A stretch of DNA of 64,000 bases, taken from Ecdyonurus torrentis. Taxonomy: Eukaryota; Arthropoda; Insecta; Ephemeroptera; Heptageniidae. A program made the translations under genes and the position numbers. The DNA lies in the NCBI GenBank assembly GCA_949318235.1, contig OX439134.1, forward strand, positions 31,561,749 through 31,625,748, given 5' to 3'. Under the pieces are notes generated by a model. It had not been told where the DNA came from, searched no databases, and saw nothing but the letters and a program-made list of their open reading frames with translations. Positions 1-14,595 of the stretch are shown here, in pieces (within the stretch, counting starts at the first letter, position 1; every line of letters begins with the position of its first letter).

Positions 1-1259
<1,259 letters not shown>

Positions 1260-1313
1260 GCACCAACCTCGGAAAATTTGAATGAGAGATATACTACATA
1301 TTTATAGAGTCGG

Positions 1314-1627
1314 TGTATGCATTCATGTTAAAGTCAACGCCATGTTGGATAACTCAATAACATGGGTGGCATAGGGAAAAAAAACTCCTTTTGCTAGTTT
1401 AAAACCACTATGCAATATTTTCGAGAGCATTGATGCTGTAAATATGTTGAATTAGTATCCCAAGTATGTGAGAAAAATAACAATAACAAAAAATTAATCG
1501 ATTTCCCAAAGAAATTTGGCTTAAATGAAGTTTGTCCTATGCTGAGCAATGGTATTCACTACTCTGGTACTAGTATGACCTCCAAGCGAAATAAATATGA
1601 CGTCATGCGCATACACCCTATACACTT
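1314..1627 (-). repeat. Dispersed ~310-bp repeat, copy 1 (inverted)
   Basis: This segment is the reverse complement of repeats near 15.91-16.20 kb and 40.38-40.72 kb. Shared landmarks are the end reading TAGGGTGTATGCGCATGACG, the block GAGCAATGAATAAC...GCTCAGCATAGGACAAAC, and a distal block ending in GTCGACTTTTAACATGAATG. No coding capacity is visible. It is probably a non-autonomous element; the class is uncertain. Confidence 0.7.
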
Positions 1628-1668
1628 TGTCTGGTTTTTACACAAATAAAAATATTTATCACCAATAC

Positions 1669-2450
1669 TACACTGACAAAAAAAGTAATCCGCTTGGGTG
1701 TTGATTTCAATCCTTTTAATGGATAAAAAGTGATGGCATAAGAATTAAAGTATTAAAATTAATACTGCAAGTTTGATTTAAACTATCCTGATTTCAGCTT
1801 ACTTTTCATACGTTTTTTGTATTAAAAATTATCATGTCAGCGCGATAAAATGTAAGAATGTAAACACGATGAAAAGTTATCCTGTAGCCGGATTGAATGT
1901 TATACTAGTAACCCGTCTTAATAGTAATCGAGCAAACGGATAGAAAGCTAGCATGTATACATGTGTTTACAGGATAAGAAGTTATCCTGTTGCTTGATTA
2001 TTTGGAATCCTTGCTACTAGATTGCATTTAACCTTTCAGAATTGATTAATTTTTATATTTTATTCTTATTAATTTATATCTTCCCTGGTCAAAAATCGGG
2101 CCCGAATCGGGCCCGAAATTGCTTAAAATTCGGATCAAATTTCGGATCCGAATCTGCCCCGATTCTTGGCAGAAACTGCCCAGAAGCGGCCAAGAATCGG
2201 GGCAGAAGCGGGGCAGAAGCTGCCAAGAATCGGGGCCGATTCGGGAGCAAATCGGGGCAAATTCGGAAGCAAATCGGGGCAGATTCGGAAGCAAATCGGA
2301 TCAATTTCGGATGACTTTCGGGTTCATTTGCGGGCTTTCACTTTTATTACATAATATTAATTTTTCATGCAAAACACTTCATATATTAAAAAAAAAAATT
2401 CAAATTATCATGCTTTTTCTATCTAAATATAAAGCTAAACAAAAAAAATA

Positions 2451-2481
<31 letters not shown>

Positions 2482-4482
2482 AAATGATGACAAAACTGCA
2501 GCAATTTTTTTCCAGAGTCCTTTGTATATGATTAAATGTAGACAGATCAATAAAAAGAAAACAATAATTATAATAACAAGAGCACAAATTATCAAATAAT
2601 AAAGTATCGGGTATATTGTCTACGCATTAGTTGTTATATTTTGTTAATAGAAAAGCTACAAGACGATCGAAAGTCAAAGCCCACGGTAATAAGCTTCATA
2701 AGCTTCCCCCAACGCGGTCATGCAGCATATATATTTAAAAATATTAGCTTATATAATTGAGTTACTGAATAAATAATTTATGTAAAATATGACTTACCCA
2801 TTTAAAAATAAAATTCACATTAGCTAACCTTTCAGTACTTGCTTAAAACACCTTTAATTTTAATTAATACTAAGAATTTAGCCGGTACATGTCAACGCCA
2901 TTTTTGTCACCAGCTGAACTGTTAATTTTCTATTCCCCTCTCCTTTTTACGATGCGCGCGCAATTTTCAATTTTGGCCCGATTTTGACCCGCTTTTGGTC
3001 CGAAAGTGTGTTAAAAGCACTTTTACTTTCGGACGTATTTCGGAAGCAAATCGGAGCATGATCAAAAGCGGAATGAAATCGGGTCCGCCGTCCGAAAATT
3101 AATAATTCGGGCCCGAAATTGAAAATTCGGATCCGAATTTGTATTTTTCGGGCTGGCGGACTTAATTCGGCCCCGATTTTTGACCAGGGTTATTTCATGA
3201 TAAAAAGTTGCTTTATAATATTTGCTGAAAGTTTATAACTTCAAATTTCCAACGGTCAAAATTCCAATATAACTTAGTATTGTAACGTTGACTGTTGAAA
3301 ATTTGAAGTTATAAACTCGCAGCAAATATCAGAAAACACACTTTTTATCATGAAGTAAGATATAAAATAATGAGAACAAAACATTAAAATAAATCACCTT
3401 TTTCACTTCTTTTTAATTAGTCGAACTGTAGGTAAGAAAATAAAGTATAACTGTATGTAGCCGTATTGGTCATAATATATTGTAGAATATTATAATATAT
3501 TAATTATTATATATTATGGCATATTTATTATAAAATTCAGAGGTGTAGATCAGTAGGTGAAATGGGCATAACTTTATTGAAATCATATTATTTGTTTAGT
3601 TCATAAGTTTTTTCGTGGTATGAAAATCACTTGTATAATATATTTCTTCTTTTACATGCTACGCAAGCAACTATCTATAAACACAATTAAAATATAACAA
3701 CTTCGCACGTCCAAAAAAGATTAAAAACATATTTTATAACATTGTGGCACTGCAAAAATAATTCTAATTTTCAAAAATTTAAAACATTCGAAAGATTTCA
3801 TCGTAGATGTTGCTTCTAAACACAGAGAACACTGACTGAGGTCAAAAACAGCGTCTGTCACGTAGGCCAGGGGTAGTGCGCATTGTTCTGCGCCGCGTCA
3901 TAGGGAGGTTATCCTGTTTCAGGATTAAACCCAAGAACGTTACGTGATAGAAAATAAATACGTATACACCGATTGTTTTTTATCTTGTCTCCATTCTTAG
4001 ATTTAAACTGTATACAGGATAGAAAATTGATTTTACATCAGTGGTTATCCTGTTTCTGGATTAAACTCAAGAACGTGAAAAGATAGAAAATAAACTTTTG
4101 TATACAGACTGTTTTTTATCCAGTCTCCGTTTTTAGATTTAATCTGTTTACAGGATAGAAATGACTGCAATTCACTATTTGCTTTAAAATCTATCCTGTA
4201 AAATGATTATTTTTAATAATGTGTTTCTTGTTCAAATACAATCAGGGGAAAAACTTTAAATTAAATCCGAAAATAAGTTTAACTGGTATCCTTTTTTCGT
4301 ACTTAAATTTTGTCTGGAACTATGGATAACAATATATCACGCAAAACGATATTATTTTATATTAAAAATGATTAATTTTAATGATTTATGCTTTTTATCC
4401 TGATTTTTACTAACATTCTATCCATTTACAAGATTACCATCACGATTTATCCGTTTACCGGATAAGTATTTTTCTCCGTGTA
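1669..4482. mobile_element. TIR element of the ACACGGA terminus group, interrupted
   Basis: The left end reads TACACTGACAAAAAAAGTAA and the right end, reverse-complemented, reads TTACACGGAGAAAAATACTT, an imperfect terminal inverted repeat. The interior carries many short motifs of the form TTATCCTGTTT and its inverse AAACAGGATAA, including two tandem copies about 136 bp apart (from 3907 and 4043). A second element (2083-3189) is nested inside. I see no transposase frame, so this is a non-autonomous element. Similar termini bound the elements at 8288-8842 and 48.3-48.5 kb. Confidence 0.6.
2083..3189. mobile_element. Non-autonomous TIR element built from GAATCGGGG-like motifs
   Basis: The ends are perfect inverted repeats: CCCTGGTCAAAAATCGGG on the left and its complement on the right. 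Both subterminal regions are made of many variants of one short motif (AATCGGGGC, AATTCGGGCCC, AAGCGGGGC), which locally raises GC content and creates spurious overlapping open frames on both strands. The central part is AT-rich and non-coding. Clustered subterminal motifs are typical transposase-binding architecture, for example in hAT elements, but no clean 8-bp target duplication was found. Confidence 0.75.
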
Positions 4483-4797
4483 ATAATAATAGTCATAAAA
4501 TGACGTCCCTTTCTCGTATGCCCATATACATAAGTTTACCAACCGTGATGTCATTTTTCAATTTCCGAAAAAAAAATTAATAAAATAAAAAATATTAGAA
4601 AATCACATATCAATCGATTCAGGACAATATCTTCTTTTAAATAAAATTAACCACTAAAAAATAGTCGCTTAATGCAGCTTAAAATTTCTTTATATATTAT
4701 TTCTCGCAACTTTTACCATTATAAAAGCTTTTCTATAGTTTTAAATATAAAAATCGTATCATTAAAATCTTGAGATGTACCTACGGGATATGCTAGA

Positions 4798-4800
<3 letters not shown>

Positions 4801-4876
<76 letters not shown>
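4801..4876. repeat. (GA)n microsatellite
   Basis: An uninterrupted GA dinucleotide run of 76 bases. Confidence 0.97.
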
Positions 4877-4879
<3 letters not shown>

Positions 4880-5129
4880 AGTGATTTTCTTTCTACAAAT
4901 TTTTAATAATTGAGTGAACTGAAAGCACGTGTTGAATAAATTTGTATATCTTGAACAAATTAAATACTTTTGATGAGAAATTCTTTTTCTCTCTTTTTCT
5001 ATCAATATTGATTGACTTTAACAGTAAATACTATAGAACTAAGAAAAGTGACAAAAGTCTTCAATAAAATTTACATTTTATCATTATACATATTACTGTA
5101 TATATATACGTACATTACCTAATATATCA

Positions 5130-5132
<3 letters not shown>

Positions 5133-5162
<30 letters not shown>
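5133..5162. repeat. (TA)n microsatellite
   Basis: A TA dinucleotide run, just upstream of the next (GA)n tract. Confidence 0.9.
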
Positions 5163-5163
<1 letters not shown>

Positions 5164-5297
5164 GTAAAGATCCAACGACATTTTGAAAACGTTACATTAC
5201 ATTCAGATGTTTATTATTAGCATTCAAATCATTTACATCGCAATCGTCGTCGTATATATACACTCGAAAAGTTTGGTAAGATGTAGTATTTGTATAG

Positions 5298-5301
<4 letters not shown>

Positions 5302-5351
<50 letters not shown>
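5302..5351. repeat. (GA)n microsatellite
   Basis: An uninterrupted GA dinucleotide run of about 50 bases. Confidence 0.97.
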
Positions 5352-5354
<3 letters not shown>

Positions 5355-5627
5355 GGCAAAAAGGGGTGAATATAAACTATTACTCTGACTTAAATAAGTT
5401 TACTTTACATAAATCTAGTTTCAAATTTAAGGTGTTTTTATGTTAAAATCAAAACTTATTTTATATATATACAAAAGTTATATAAACTCAAGTAATTAAC
5501 TATCAGTCAAAGTTTGCAATTGAAATTTTATATATAAAAGACTATAAATGCATGGTATATATAAATTCTGGATTTAACCTTATATAATTTGTGTAAATTT
5601 TCTAGTAAGTTAAGTTTACAAATAACT

Positions 5628-5668
<41 letters not shown>

Positions 5669-8287
5669 AGGAATTGTGTATTTTAAAAGGCGCATACCTA
5701 TATACCTACAAAAAGGTGATCACTGATCAGGAATGCTATTAAAAATTTAAAACTGTGGAATAAGGGGTCAAAGTTTAGAGGTCAATATCTGACGACCCTT
5801 CGTGGCCCATGCGTTGAATTTAGGGAAAGAGCTACTAATGACCATATCTACGAACCCTGAAAAATTCATGTTCTTATCACTTTTTCCAGAAAATCCCTTA
5901 AAAATGCCTCTTGATTCTTGATCCCCCTGCTATTAAAAGTAATAATTTGTAATCGTACATTCAACGGTATTTGTGTCACTTTATAGTTTACACTTTATTT
6001 TATATACTATAACCAAAGAGAGAGTATACTCGAAAAGAGAGTAATTTAAAACAGAAATACGTTAAACATAAAAAAAAAAACTTGAAAATCAAAACGGAAA
6101 AGCATTCGAGCTTGTTTTGAATTAATACAAAAATATCACCCTTTCTCATAATTACTTAAAATTTTCGCAAACCAATTTCTTAAGTTCAAGTTGTATGGCC
6201 CTCTCTGTATATAATATAATACGTGCTCTCTTTGCATTTTTTTTCTCTAAAACTTAATATTATTAATAAAACATGAAATGTGTTCATATCAAAAGGGGAG
6301 TGCAGGAAATCACACAGAACTCCAAATTTTCTTCATTTCTCTTGTTATATAATTAGATATCATTTTAAATTTTGATATCAGGTATTAATAAAATACTGCT
6401 GTAGTAAAAGATCATATTATATAGTATATATTATAGGCAGTAGCAGTAAGAACGAAGAAAAAAAGAAGTTGAAATTCAGATATATTTTTTTATTTATTAA
6501 TTTATTTGAACCTCCGTGTAATTCTAAATTTTGCATTGAGTACGCGGATAAAAGTAACTAAAAGGCGACTATTCAGACTTTTAAAAAAATATTGTTATAT
6601 ATACGTACATAAATACAAAGAGTTTTTTTAAATATCTAAAGAGCTAAATTTTGTCTACTGAAGAAATAACGTTTATACTATATAACAAGTTACTGTTGAA
6701 ACGTTTTTTAATTCAGTATACAAATTTGTATACTGAAGAATTGCATCTATGTAACTGAACTATTTTGTACAATTTATGTTTTCTGTGTATGAAGTATACT
6801 CCATAATTTTTATATAAATATTTGGGTTTCCAATCAATGGCAAAAACAACAACACAAGTGACTGATTAGAATTATTTTACTAACTGATCGCTCTTACAGA
6901 CTTTTAAAAAATGATATTTTTCTTTAAATACATCTACGAATTTATATATTCTAAAATGAATCTACATGAAATCAGGCATGCCTATTTTAATAAAAACAAA
7001 CAACTTTACCTCAGCTAAAAATAAATGAATTGAAAAAAAAAAAAAAAAAAAAAAAAAGGCTGACGCAATTAAAGCTATATAGACCACACAAAACAACATG
7101 TGCTTTTTAATGAAGAAACACGAAATGGGATCTTCAAAACTGATAACAATTTTTACCAGAATGGTAATGTAACCCCACGAGAGAGCGTGAAAAAACTGTA
7201 AAGTATGCAATTTGCGTGAAAATTCATGTTTATGACGTCAGAAACATGCAAAAATTAATATGAAAATGTTATGCGGGTTGCATAAATCGAATATTTTTGA
7301 TCACTGCTAGGGGGCTATTATTGGGTTTTGAGACAAACTAATGTTATTTATGTAAATCTCAGCAAGTGTTTTGTGATATAAATATAAATGCTATGTTTTT
7401 CTCTGGTCTATTGCTTTAAGTTTATAATTTACATAAAACAATGTAATACACATACACAGTGCACAATTGATAAAATATCAATACAGTTTATTACACATAA
7501 TGATGTTAACATAACATGAACTATAACGATGCATATTTCCCCTCCCTATTCAGCTATCACATCTAATTTAATTACATGCGTTTTATACTAATTAAATAAT
7601 ATTCACCATATACCACATCATATACTTTTTCCTTTGATAATAGTTGTAAAAATTTATTATTTAACACTATACTGTACTGTTGGCATAATAGTTATTTTTT
7701 TAAATGTTGTATAATATATTTATATTTCCAACGTTTTACAATGATATATAATTTAATTTATGGTATAAATATTGAACTCATTCATTCTATTTGTTGTTAC
7801 ATTGATTAAATTTATACTATATTATAATTTAATCAAAAATAACAAATCGAATAAAATATTGATAATAAATTTTCATTTATTTCGTAAAAGTATTAACGCA
7901 AATTTTAAAATGTCCAGTTTTGGTGCAATATAGTTTTATGTTGGGGGAAAAAAAACTAATTTTTTAATTTATTAATTAGGATTTTAAGCAACATTGAACT
8001 TTTCCCACGCCGTCTGTGATTATTGGCTAATACACTCCACTATTAAGCTCCATTCTTTCAAGTAAGCTTATTTTTTCCTGAGTTGTAATAATAAGTCATT
8101 AAAATAATAACATTTAATGTCATTTTAAAGAGTTAAATAAGCATCAAAATTAAATTAATTTTAAACACGTACAAAATTAAATAATTATAATTGTCCATTT
8201 TTAGCAGCATTTGTTCAGTATATTATAGCATAATATATTATGCTATACCGCATACAGTATAATTATCCCACATATAATTATCTTATA
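5352..8287. other. AT-rich non-coding DNA
   Basis: No supported gene. It holds a poly(T) run at about 5631-5667 and a poly(A) run at about 7034-7058, and it is otherwise AT-rich unique-looking sequence. Short open frames lack similarity to anything I recognise. Confidence 0.55.
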
Positions 8288-8842
8288 CACACCGGACAAA
8301 AATAAATCATTATGCTAGCTCATTTCCAGCATAATTGGTTCAATACAGATAATAAGGGAGTGGGGTACCGACCTTATATCTCAAAAACTAGAAGTGTTTT
8401 GGGTCTAAATTTGGTGTCATTGTGTAGATAAGGATCACACATAGCCGTGATAAAATTTTTATGATGTTTGAACGTCCCGAAAAAAAGAAAAAAAAATTAT
8501 TGAAATTAACATTGGGCATTATGGGCTTAAAATTAAAAAAAAAAAAAAAAAATTATATAACATTAATTTGCAAGGTGACCCCCCAAAATTTGTATATATT
8601 TGAAATTGTCTCAAGCTGAAGTATCATTGTGCAAAATTTCAGATTTTTTTGACGAGAAAAGTTTGAGTCTAATGGCCAACGTCGGTCCCCTCTACTCCCT
8701 TAATACTTTATAATAACAATTTTACATAGCATAATTAATTTGTATATATACAAAGCATAATTTTTATAATGTTGTTCTAATTTAGCATAATTAATGACAT
8801 AAATGCAGTAAAAGTTACGTAATTTATTTTTTTTCCCGTGTA
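8288..8842. mobile_element. ACACGG-terminus element with GCATAATTATGC motifs
   Basis: The left end reads ACACCGGACAAAAATAAAT and the right end, reverse-complemented, reads ACACGGGAAAAAAAATAAAT. Subterminal regions repeat a TAGCATAATTA/TAATTATGCTA motif. The element at 48.3-48.5 kb has the same ends and motif. A different TIR element (8351-8702) is nested inside. Another fragment of the group abuts its right side (8843-8942). Confidence 0.7.
8351..8702. mobile_element. Nested ~350-bp TIR element
   Basis: The left end AAGGGAGTGGGGTACCGAC and right end GTCGGTCCCCTCTACTCCCTT are imperfect inverted repeats. No coding frame. It splits the surrounding ACACGG-group element. Confidence 0.7.
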
Positions 8843-8940
8843 TATAGCAAAGAAATATTAAACTGTTTCCAAGTTTAGTATAAAAATTATGTTAAAACGA
8901 CACAAATGCAGCTTAATTTCACGTAATTTCTTTTTCCGTG

Positions 8941-8942
<2 letters not shown>

Positions 8943-8980
<38 letters not shown>

Positions 8981-10308
8981 GCACAATATGAACCCCTTCC
9001 AATGAAATGTATTTCATTGTATTTATGATAACGATTTTTCCTATAAGAAATACATCAAAAATATTCAATTTTATTTTGAATAGTTTATTCATTGTATAAA
9101 TATTATATATTATAAAAAGTAAAATTTACCACAATATTTTTATTTAATGATTTCAAAAATATCAACAACAATGGTTGATTTTATTTTTGAAACTCTCCTT
9201 GGCAAGCAATGTTTATAAAGATGAATGACGTCAGCAAACAATAAGTTGATATGAAATTTGATATTTCCATACGCTCAACGCAACAATATACATACACAGT
9301 GTACCCACCCGCGATGTATCACTCCGAGTACGTGGATCAAATATCAAGAGGGGCTGTAGAACAATGTATATGTATGTATTTTGTATTAATTAATTTTTTG
9401 TAACAATTTCTGGCTAAACAGGATGTAATTGTCTTGCAATCAATTAACATTGAATAATAAAAAAAATTAGAATAAATTAATGGCGTAGAGAAATATATAT
9501 TGCTGAGAAGATTTGGCGTAGGCTTTGCAGGACGTAAATATTTTTACTAGCTCAGAACTCGTAAAATTATGTATATTAACACTCATTTTAACTTTTCCGG
9601 CCTTAGCGTAGTATAATTTTATAAAAGAATGATAATAAGAACACAAAATTGGCCCTAATCTAAGCTAATAAAGAAAACTGAGGCATTTCTTTTTTTTTTC
9701 CTGCGACACAAATCCACTCAAAAACAGGGTACATTAATTATTTAGTTACAAATCCTAACTTATTTGAGATAAACACTTTTGAGTTTAATTGTAGTAGCTA
9801 AAATAATGCTTTTAAAATTATCAACAATAGCTATTTTAAGTTTTTTTGAGTTTTTTATAATTGTTAGTTAAAATAGCGAATGTCAATAATTTGCTAAAAT
9901 GTATTATTTTAGCTACTCAAAATAACTCAAAAGTGATTATCTTAAATAAGTTAATATTCGTAACTGAAGTAATGACCCTTTTTTTTAGAGTATGGACAAA
10001 AAATTATCCCTATAATCGGAAAAAAAAAAAAAAAAAAACGTCGTTCTGTTTTTCCCGCGACACGTAACAATATATAATATTTAAAGAAAAACACAAATAA
10101 TAATAATAATTAACCTGAATTTTAATAGTTTAATTATCTATGTATCCAGAAATACAACGAGGTATACTCTGTAAACCACCCTATAGTCCAAAGCTCGGAA
10201 GAAAAAAAAATCCAAAGTCTTCCCCCCCCCCCCCCCCCTGCTAATTGACTAATCGCAATTTATTTCCCCACTTCTTTTAAAAAAAAGGGAAAACAATTCA
10301 AAATCTCA

Positions 10309-10312
<4 letters not shown>
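8943..10312. other. AT-rich non-coding DNA with simple repeats
   Basis: A (TA)n tract lies at about 8944-8974, a poly(A) run at about 10020-10037 and a poly(C) run at about 10223-10238. No supported gene. Confidence 0.55.

Positions 10313-10378
<66 letters not shown>
10313..10378. repeat. (GA)n microsatellite
   Basis: An uninterrupted GA dinucleotide run of about 66 bases. Confidence 0.97.
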
Positions 10379-10381
<3 letters not shown>

Positions 10382-11587
10382 TTATATAAAACAATGAGAC
10401 AATGACTCAATGCGGATAATTGAATAAATTTATAAATGTTCAAGTTATGTACTTTTCCTAATGTTTAAAATTCTACGCAGCAACAAAAACCTCTCTATAA
10501 TAATAATAAAAAAAAACATAAAAAAAGCAATGAAAAAAATACTTCGAGTAAGCTGATGCATTATAAATCAATCACATAAGATATCCGAGGTAATTTACAT
10601 AGTAAAGCGACGTTTATTTATGATCAAATGTCTAGCACGTCAGAGTGTTTATTCTTATTGTTATTTACTCGCTTCCTGTCTATTCTCTTCAGTCAGGCTT
10701 TGGATACACGTCAATAATTGTCCAAAGTTTTCATTCAAAACACTTTTCTAAAGTCAACATAAGAATACAGATTTAAATTTTTTTTTTAAACTCGCCGCAC
10801 CCTTAAAAAAAATAAGCCTTTTTTTTTGTGGTGGTGGTGTTGTAGAAAAGTGACCAATTAGTGAAGGAAAAAATGCGACACTTCTGTTTAAGTATGAAGA
10901 AGAGAGAGAAAGCATCAAGTTGGATTTTTTTTTCTTCCGAAAACCATTATATTATGGTAACTTCAAGCATAGTAGAAAATTGTATTGCACTCTCCGAGTT
11001 TTTGTCACTTTTGTTTGAGAATCCAAATATATATATATAAATTAAATATTTATATTTTTGTTCTTTTTTTAAAATAATTTATAACTTCTACTATCTCGAC
11101 CAAATCAACAAAAATTTTAAATCGGACAATCTTTTGCAATAAGGAAATAATTTTTAATATCAGCTTGCCAATTAGGCGCCAGTCAATCACAGGTGAGGCG
11201 GGAGAAGAAGATTTCTAATTTCTTATCCTTATACGGAAAAAAAAAACAAGAAAAAAAAACTGTGCATAAAGCTGGTACACTACCACTTCTACAACATAAT
11301 TTCATTGTGGAACGCCTAGTCTGCTTTACTATATTGTAAGTGACCGCGCAGTATTAAAAATTTAGTCGTCACTTTACTGATGATATGTTGAAACATATTA
11401 TACAGAAATTATGGATAACAAAATTATGTGATTATGTATATTTGCATACACAATTATTGTTTTTATATAGCATAAATAAATATGCATATATAGTCAAACA
11501 TGTGTTTTGCTGCACCTCATCCTCATAGTTAGATATTTATTTAGTCAGTGAAATTAATTTTGTTATAAGAATTCTAAAATTCTTATT

Positions 11588-11619
<32 letters not shown>

Positions 11620-13503
11620 GTTCTAGTACTTTTATTTTTAAAGAGTAATATATTGCCTTAATTATTTATTTGTGATCTGATCTAGAATAATAATAATTAA
11701 AAAAAAGTCTCCTGAAACTGGGAAAAATGTTATGCAATTATTTTTTATCCGTGTAGGAAATTGAAAATCTCGTGCACTTTAAGAAACACTTTATGTCTGT
11801 CCTGTACAGTACGTGTCATTGTGAAACCATGGTATGCACCCCACCCCACCACCACTGCACTTTATTTTTCTCCATGGAGACAAGAGAAAAGAGTATTTCA
11901 AAATTAGTATTCAAGTCAGTCATGAAAGTATAAATAAAAAATAACATGCAGTGGGATGGGATATCTTCTTTAAGACTGTTGCATCTTTATATCGAATGAC
12001 AAATAATACCAGAGATGAAATATTGAGAAAAAAAAAAAAGGTCAATATCATTGTTAGCCCTAAGGAATATCATATGTGAGACTATGCTAAGAATTTGCTG
12101 CGTTCACTCAGCCAGCTTTATCAATTTTTTATTTATATTTCAATTTTTACCTAAAAAAAAAACAAAAATGCAATATAAATAAATAGAGCTGGAAGATACA
12201 TTTTTTTAAAGCTCAATTTATATTGTATTTTTAAAGTTTGTTAAACTTTTGTTTTATAATTATCTTGCCTTGGTTCATTTGGCCTAAAATATCTGCACGA
12301 ACTCATATAATATGCTAAATAAATCAAATATAAATGAAATGAATATACGCGAACAAGTTGTATGCGAAAATGAATACAGATGAATATATAATTAAGCGAA
12401 TGCATAAATAAACGAATTGATAGGTGATAACAAATACATTTTATAACCAAATTTAATATAGATAAATAAATTTAGAAATAGAAATATTTATATTGATCTA
12501 GATAGCAAAAAAATAAATAATAATAAATAAATAAATTACTTATAGCATGAATAACATTATAATCGATTTAATATGCAATGAATTATATAAAATTTAGGAA
12601 TTGTTGTTTAAAGTAAAGTGAGGCTCTTTAACAATGATTATAAGCTGCCCAAAAAAATATACACATTAATCTTTCTTTTTTGAGCTGATAAAAAATGAGT
12701 CGCTGTAAAGGTATGTTTTTTTTTTATTATTATTATTATTTTTTTAAATTTGGTTCATTTTTATTAGGTTTAAAGGTCCAAACGTAGAAATAACAATTAT
12801 CAACCATATATAAATATAAACCATAGACTTAATTATGTCTATGATATAAACGTCGTATAAACAGGTAGTGACGTCGTGATCAAGAGTTCTTAACAATTGT
12901 TAAGGAAAAATATCGAAGTATTTGCGTGTAGTTTGCAGAACGAACTTTAATCTAAACTAAATAATAATAATAATAAATGATGCATTTATTTCTCAGTCTA
13001 ATATATTACAATAAATAAAAAGGTTACATTTTAATAGAGGTTTATATCCTCAAATATATAGCACGCTCACGGCATCAAATAATAAATATTATTGCATCTA
13101 AAAGTAGTTTGCACTTCAGTTTTAATATCATGAAAGCCTTTTATAGTTTACACGCTACCGTATGTGCATCCTTTATAGTCTATCGAGCATATTACGTGAA
13201 GCTCCAGGCATCAGATCTATAATAGCATGTCTTCGTTTTATAGTGAAGGCATGCATTTTATATGTATGCAGTTTATCGTATGCAAATAAAATTTACTTTA
13301 TAATATATTGATCGTAAATAAGTGATAGGTATATAATATATATATATAGCACGATATCAGAGAGAGAGAGAGAGAGAGAAGCAAAGGTATGACAAAATAG
13401 TGAAAATAAAACTTAATTAAGAGTGTGCCTTATATGGAAGAGTTGACTTACGGCGATTTTTTTTTATGTCCCAAAATAGTGAAATTTTTAATTTCCTTAA
13501 TGA

Positions 13504-13505
<2 letters not shown>
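10379..13505. other. AT-rich non-coding DNA
   Basis: No supported gene. It includes a poly(T) run near 11588-11619, short AAT/TTA-rich stretches and a short (GA)n tract at about 13360-13378. A possible splice-like AG...GT block near 11.16-11.19 kb was examined and not accepted. Confidence 0.5.

Positions 13506-13601
<96 letters not shown>
13506..13601. repeat. Compound (CT)n(CA)n microsatellite
   Basis: A CT dinucleotide run, broken once by GT at 13559, passes directly into a CA dinucleotide run. Compound runs of this kind can take up purine/pyrimidine triplex or Z-DNA structures. Open frames across it are translated repeats. Confidence 0.97.
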
Positions 13602-14545
13602 GACTATTTTGTCTGCTCGATACTAATGTGCACAAACAGACTTTAATTACATGTATTATGAATGCTTCAAATGAATTAAACTTCATGTTAAACTATTTTA
13701 GAATATAAAAAGTGTCTTTTTCATGCACATTGGATACAATATACAAAGAGATAAAATAAAATAAAAAAAAAATAAAAAAATGAGGGACACCAAAAAAGAT
13801 TTCAAATTACATAGTATGTAAATTTTACCCAAATAAGTCATATTATGTTAATATTCATAATTTTTATTTCTCCCTGATGGTCACGTATCCTGACATTTTT
13901 GTTACTCGCTCATTTCATTATATAAAGTATACACTAGAATTTCCTAAGTATTCTAGCCCCATTAGAAATTTATATAATTTTTTTCATTGTTGAGAGGTCA
14001 CAATTCCATTTAACTGCATGTTATTTTAGTGAGTTTTTCCACAATATAGCAATAATTTGGCCAGAGTACTCGGTATTTATAGGGACTTTAGCACATTAGA
14101 CTATTGCTTTTAAATGGCATAAAAAAGTAAGAGTTTTATTTTTTATTTATTTTTTTTTTTCAAAATTTTATATTAAAGCTTCGAAACTTCTAATTAAAGA
14201 TTGAAATATGCTTTTTAGAAAATATCACTACATATATATATATATATACATGAGAAGCTTTTATAATTATAGTTTAATATTAAATTATTAGAACAATGGA
14301 TTAGTCTGGCATGGCATATTAAACAGATTAAATGCAAAAAAAAAAAAATAATAAAAAAAAAATAGTAAAAAAAAAATCAATAATTTATGTAAAATCGTGA
14401 AAATATAAATTAGAGTTCAATAAAATTTGAACTTGATTTGATAAAGTGTTTTTTAATAACATATAAATTTTTTAGTTATATATTCTCAAGAAAGAAGAAT
14501 CATTAATTATTTAAGAAGAGATTTTTCTCTTCGTCTTAATTGTAG
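13602..14545. other. AT-rich non-coding DNA
   Basis: No supported gene; it carries short poly(A), poly(T) and (TA)n tracts. Confidence 0.5.
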
Positions 14546-14595
14546 ATCTCCGTGAAAGTGAAGGCGAAGGCGTCGAGAGCAAGCACAAGGAACAG
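14546..14595 (+). CDS. Candidate 50-bp internal exon, gene unknown
   Basis: A GC-richer 50-base block stands out of AT-rich DNA. It is preceded by a good pyrimidine tract and acceptor (TTTTTCTCTTCGTC...TTGTAG) and followed by the donor CAG|GTGCGC. With its acceptor G, one frame reads DLRESEGEGVESKHKEQ, a charged, probably surface-exposed peptide. The other plus frames are less likely, and the minus frame lacks splice borders. I do not recognise the protein. If real, it belongs to a plus-strand gene whose other exons are outside the window or too short to see. Confidence 0.35.

Noticed and set aside
2042..2454. Overlapping open frames on both strands with repeated short motifs
   Set aside because: They arise from the AATCGGGG-type motif arrays of a non-autonomous element; frames overlap on both strands and have no domain.
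11160..11192. Possible 29-bp microexon ending CACAG|GTGAGG
   Set aside because: The acceptor is weak, there is no coding signature and no partner exon.
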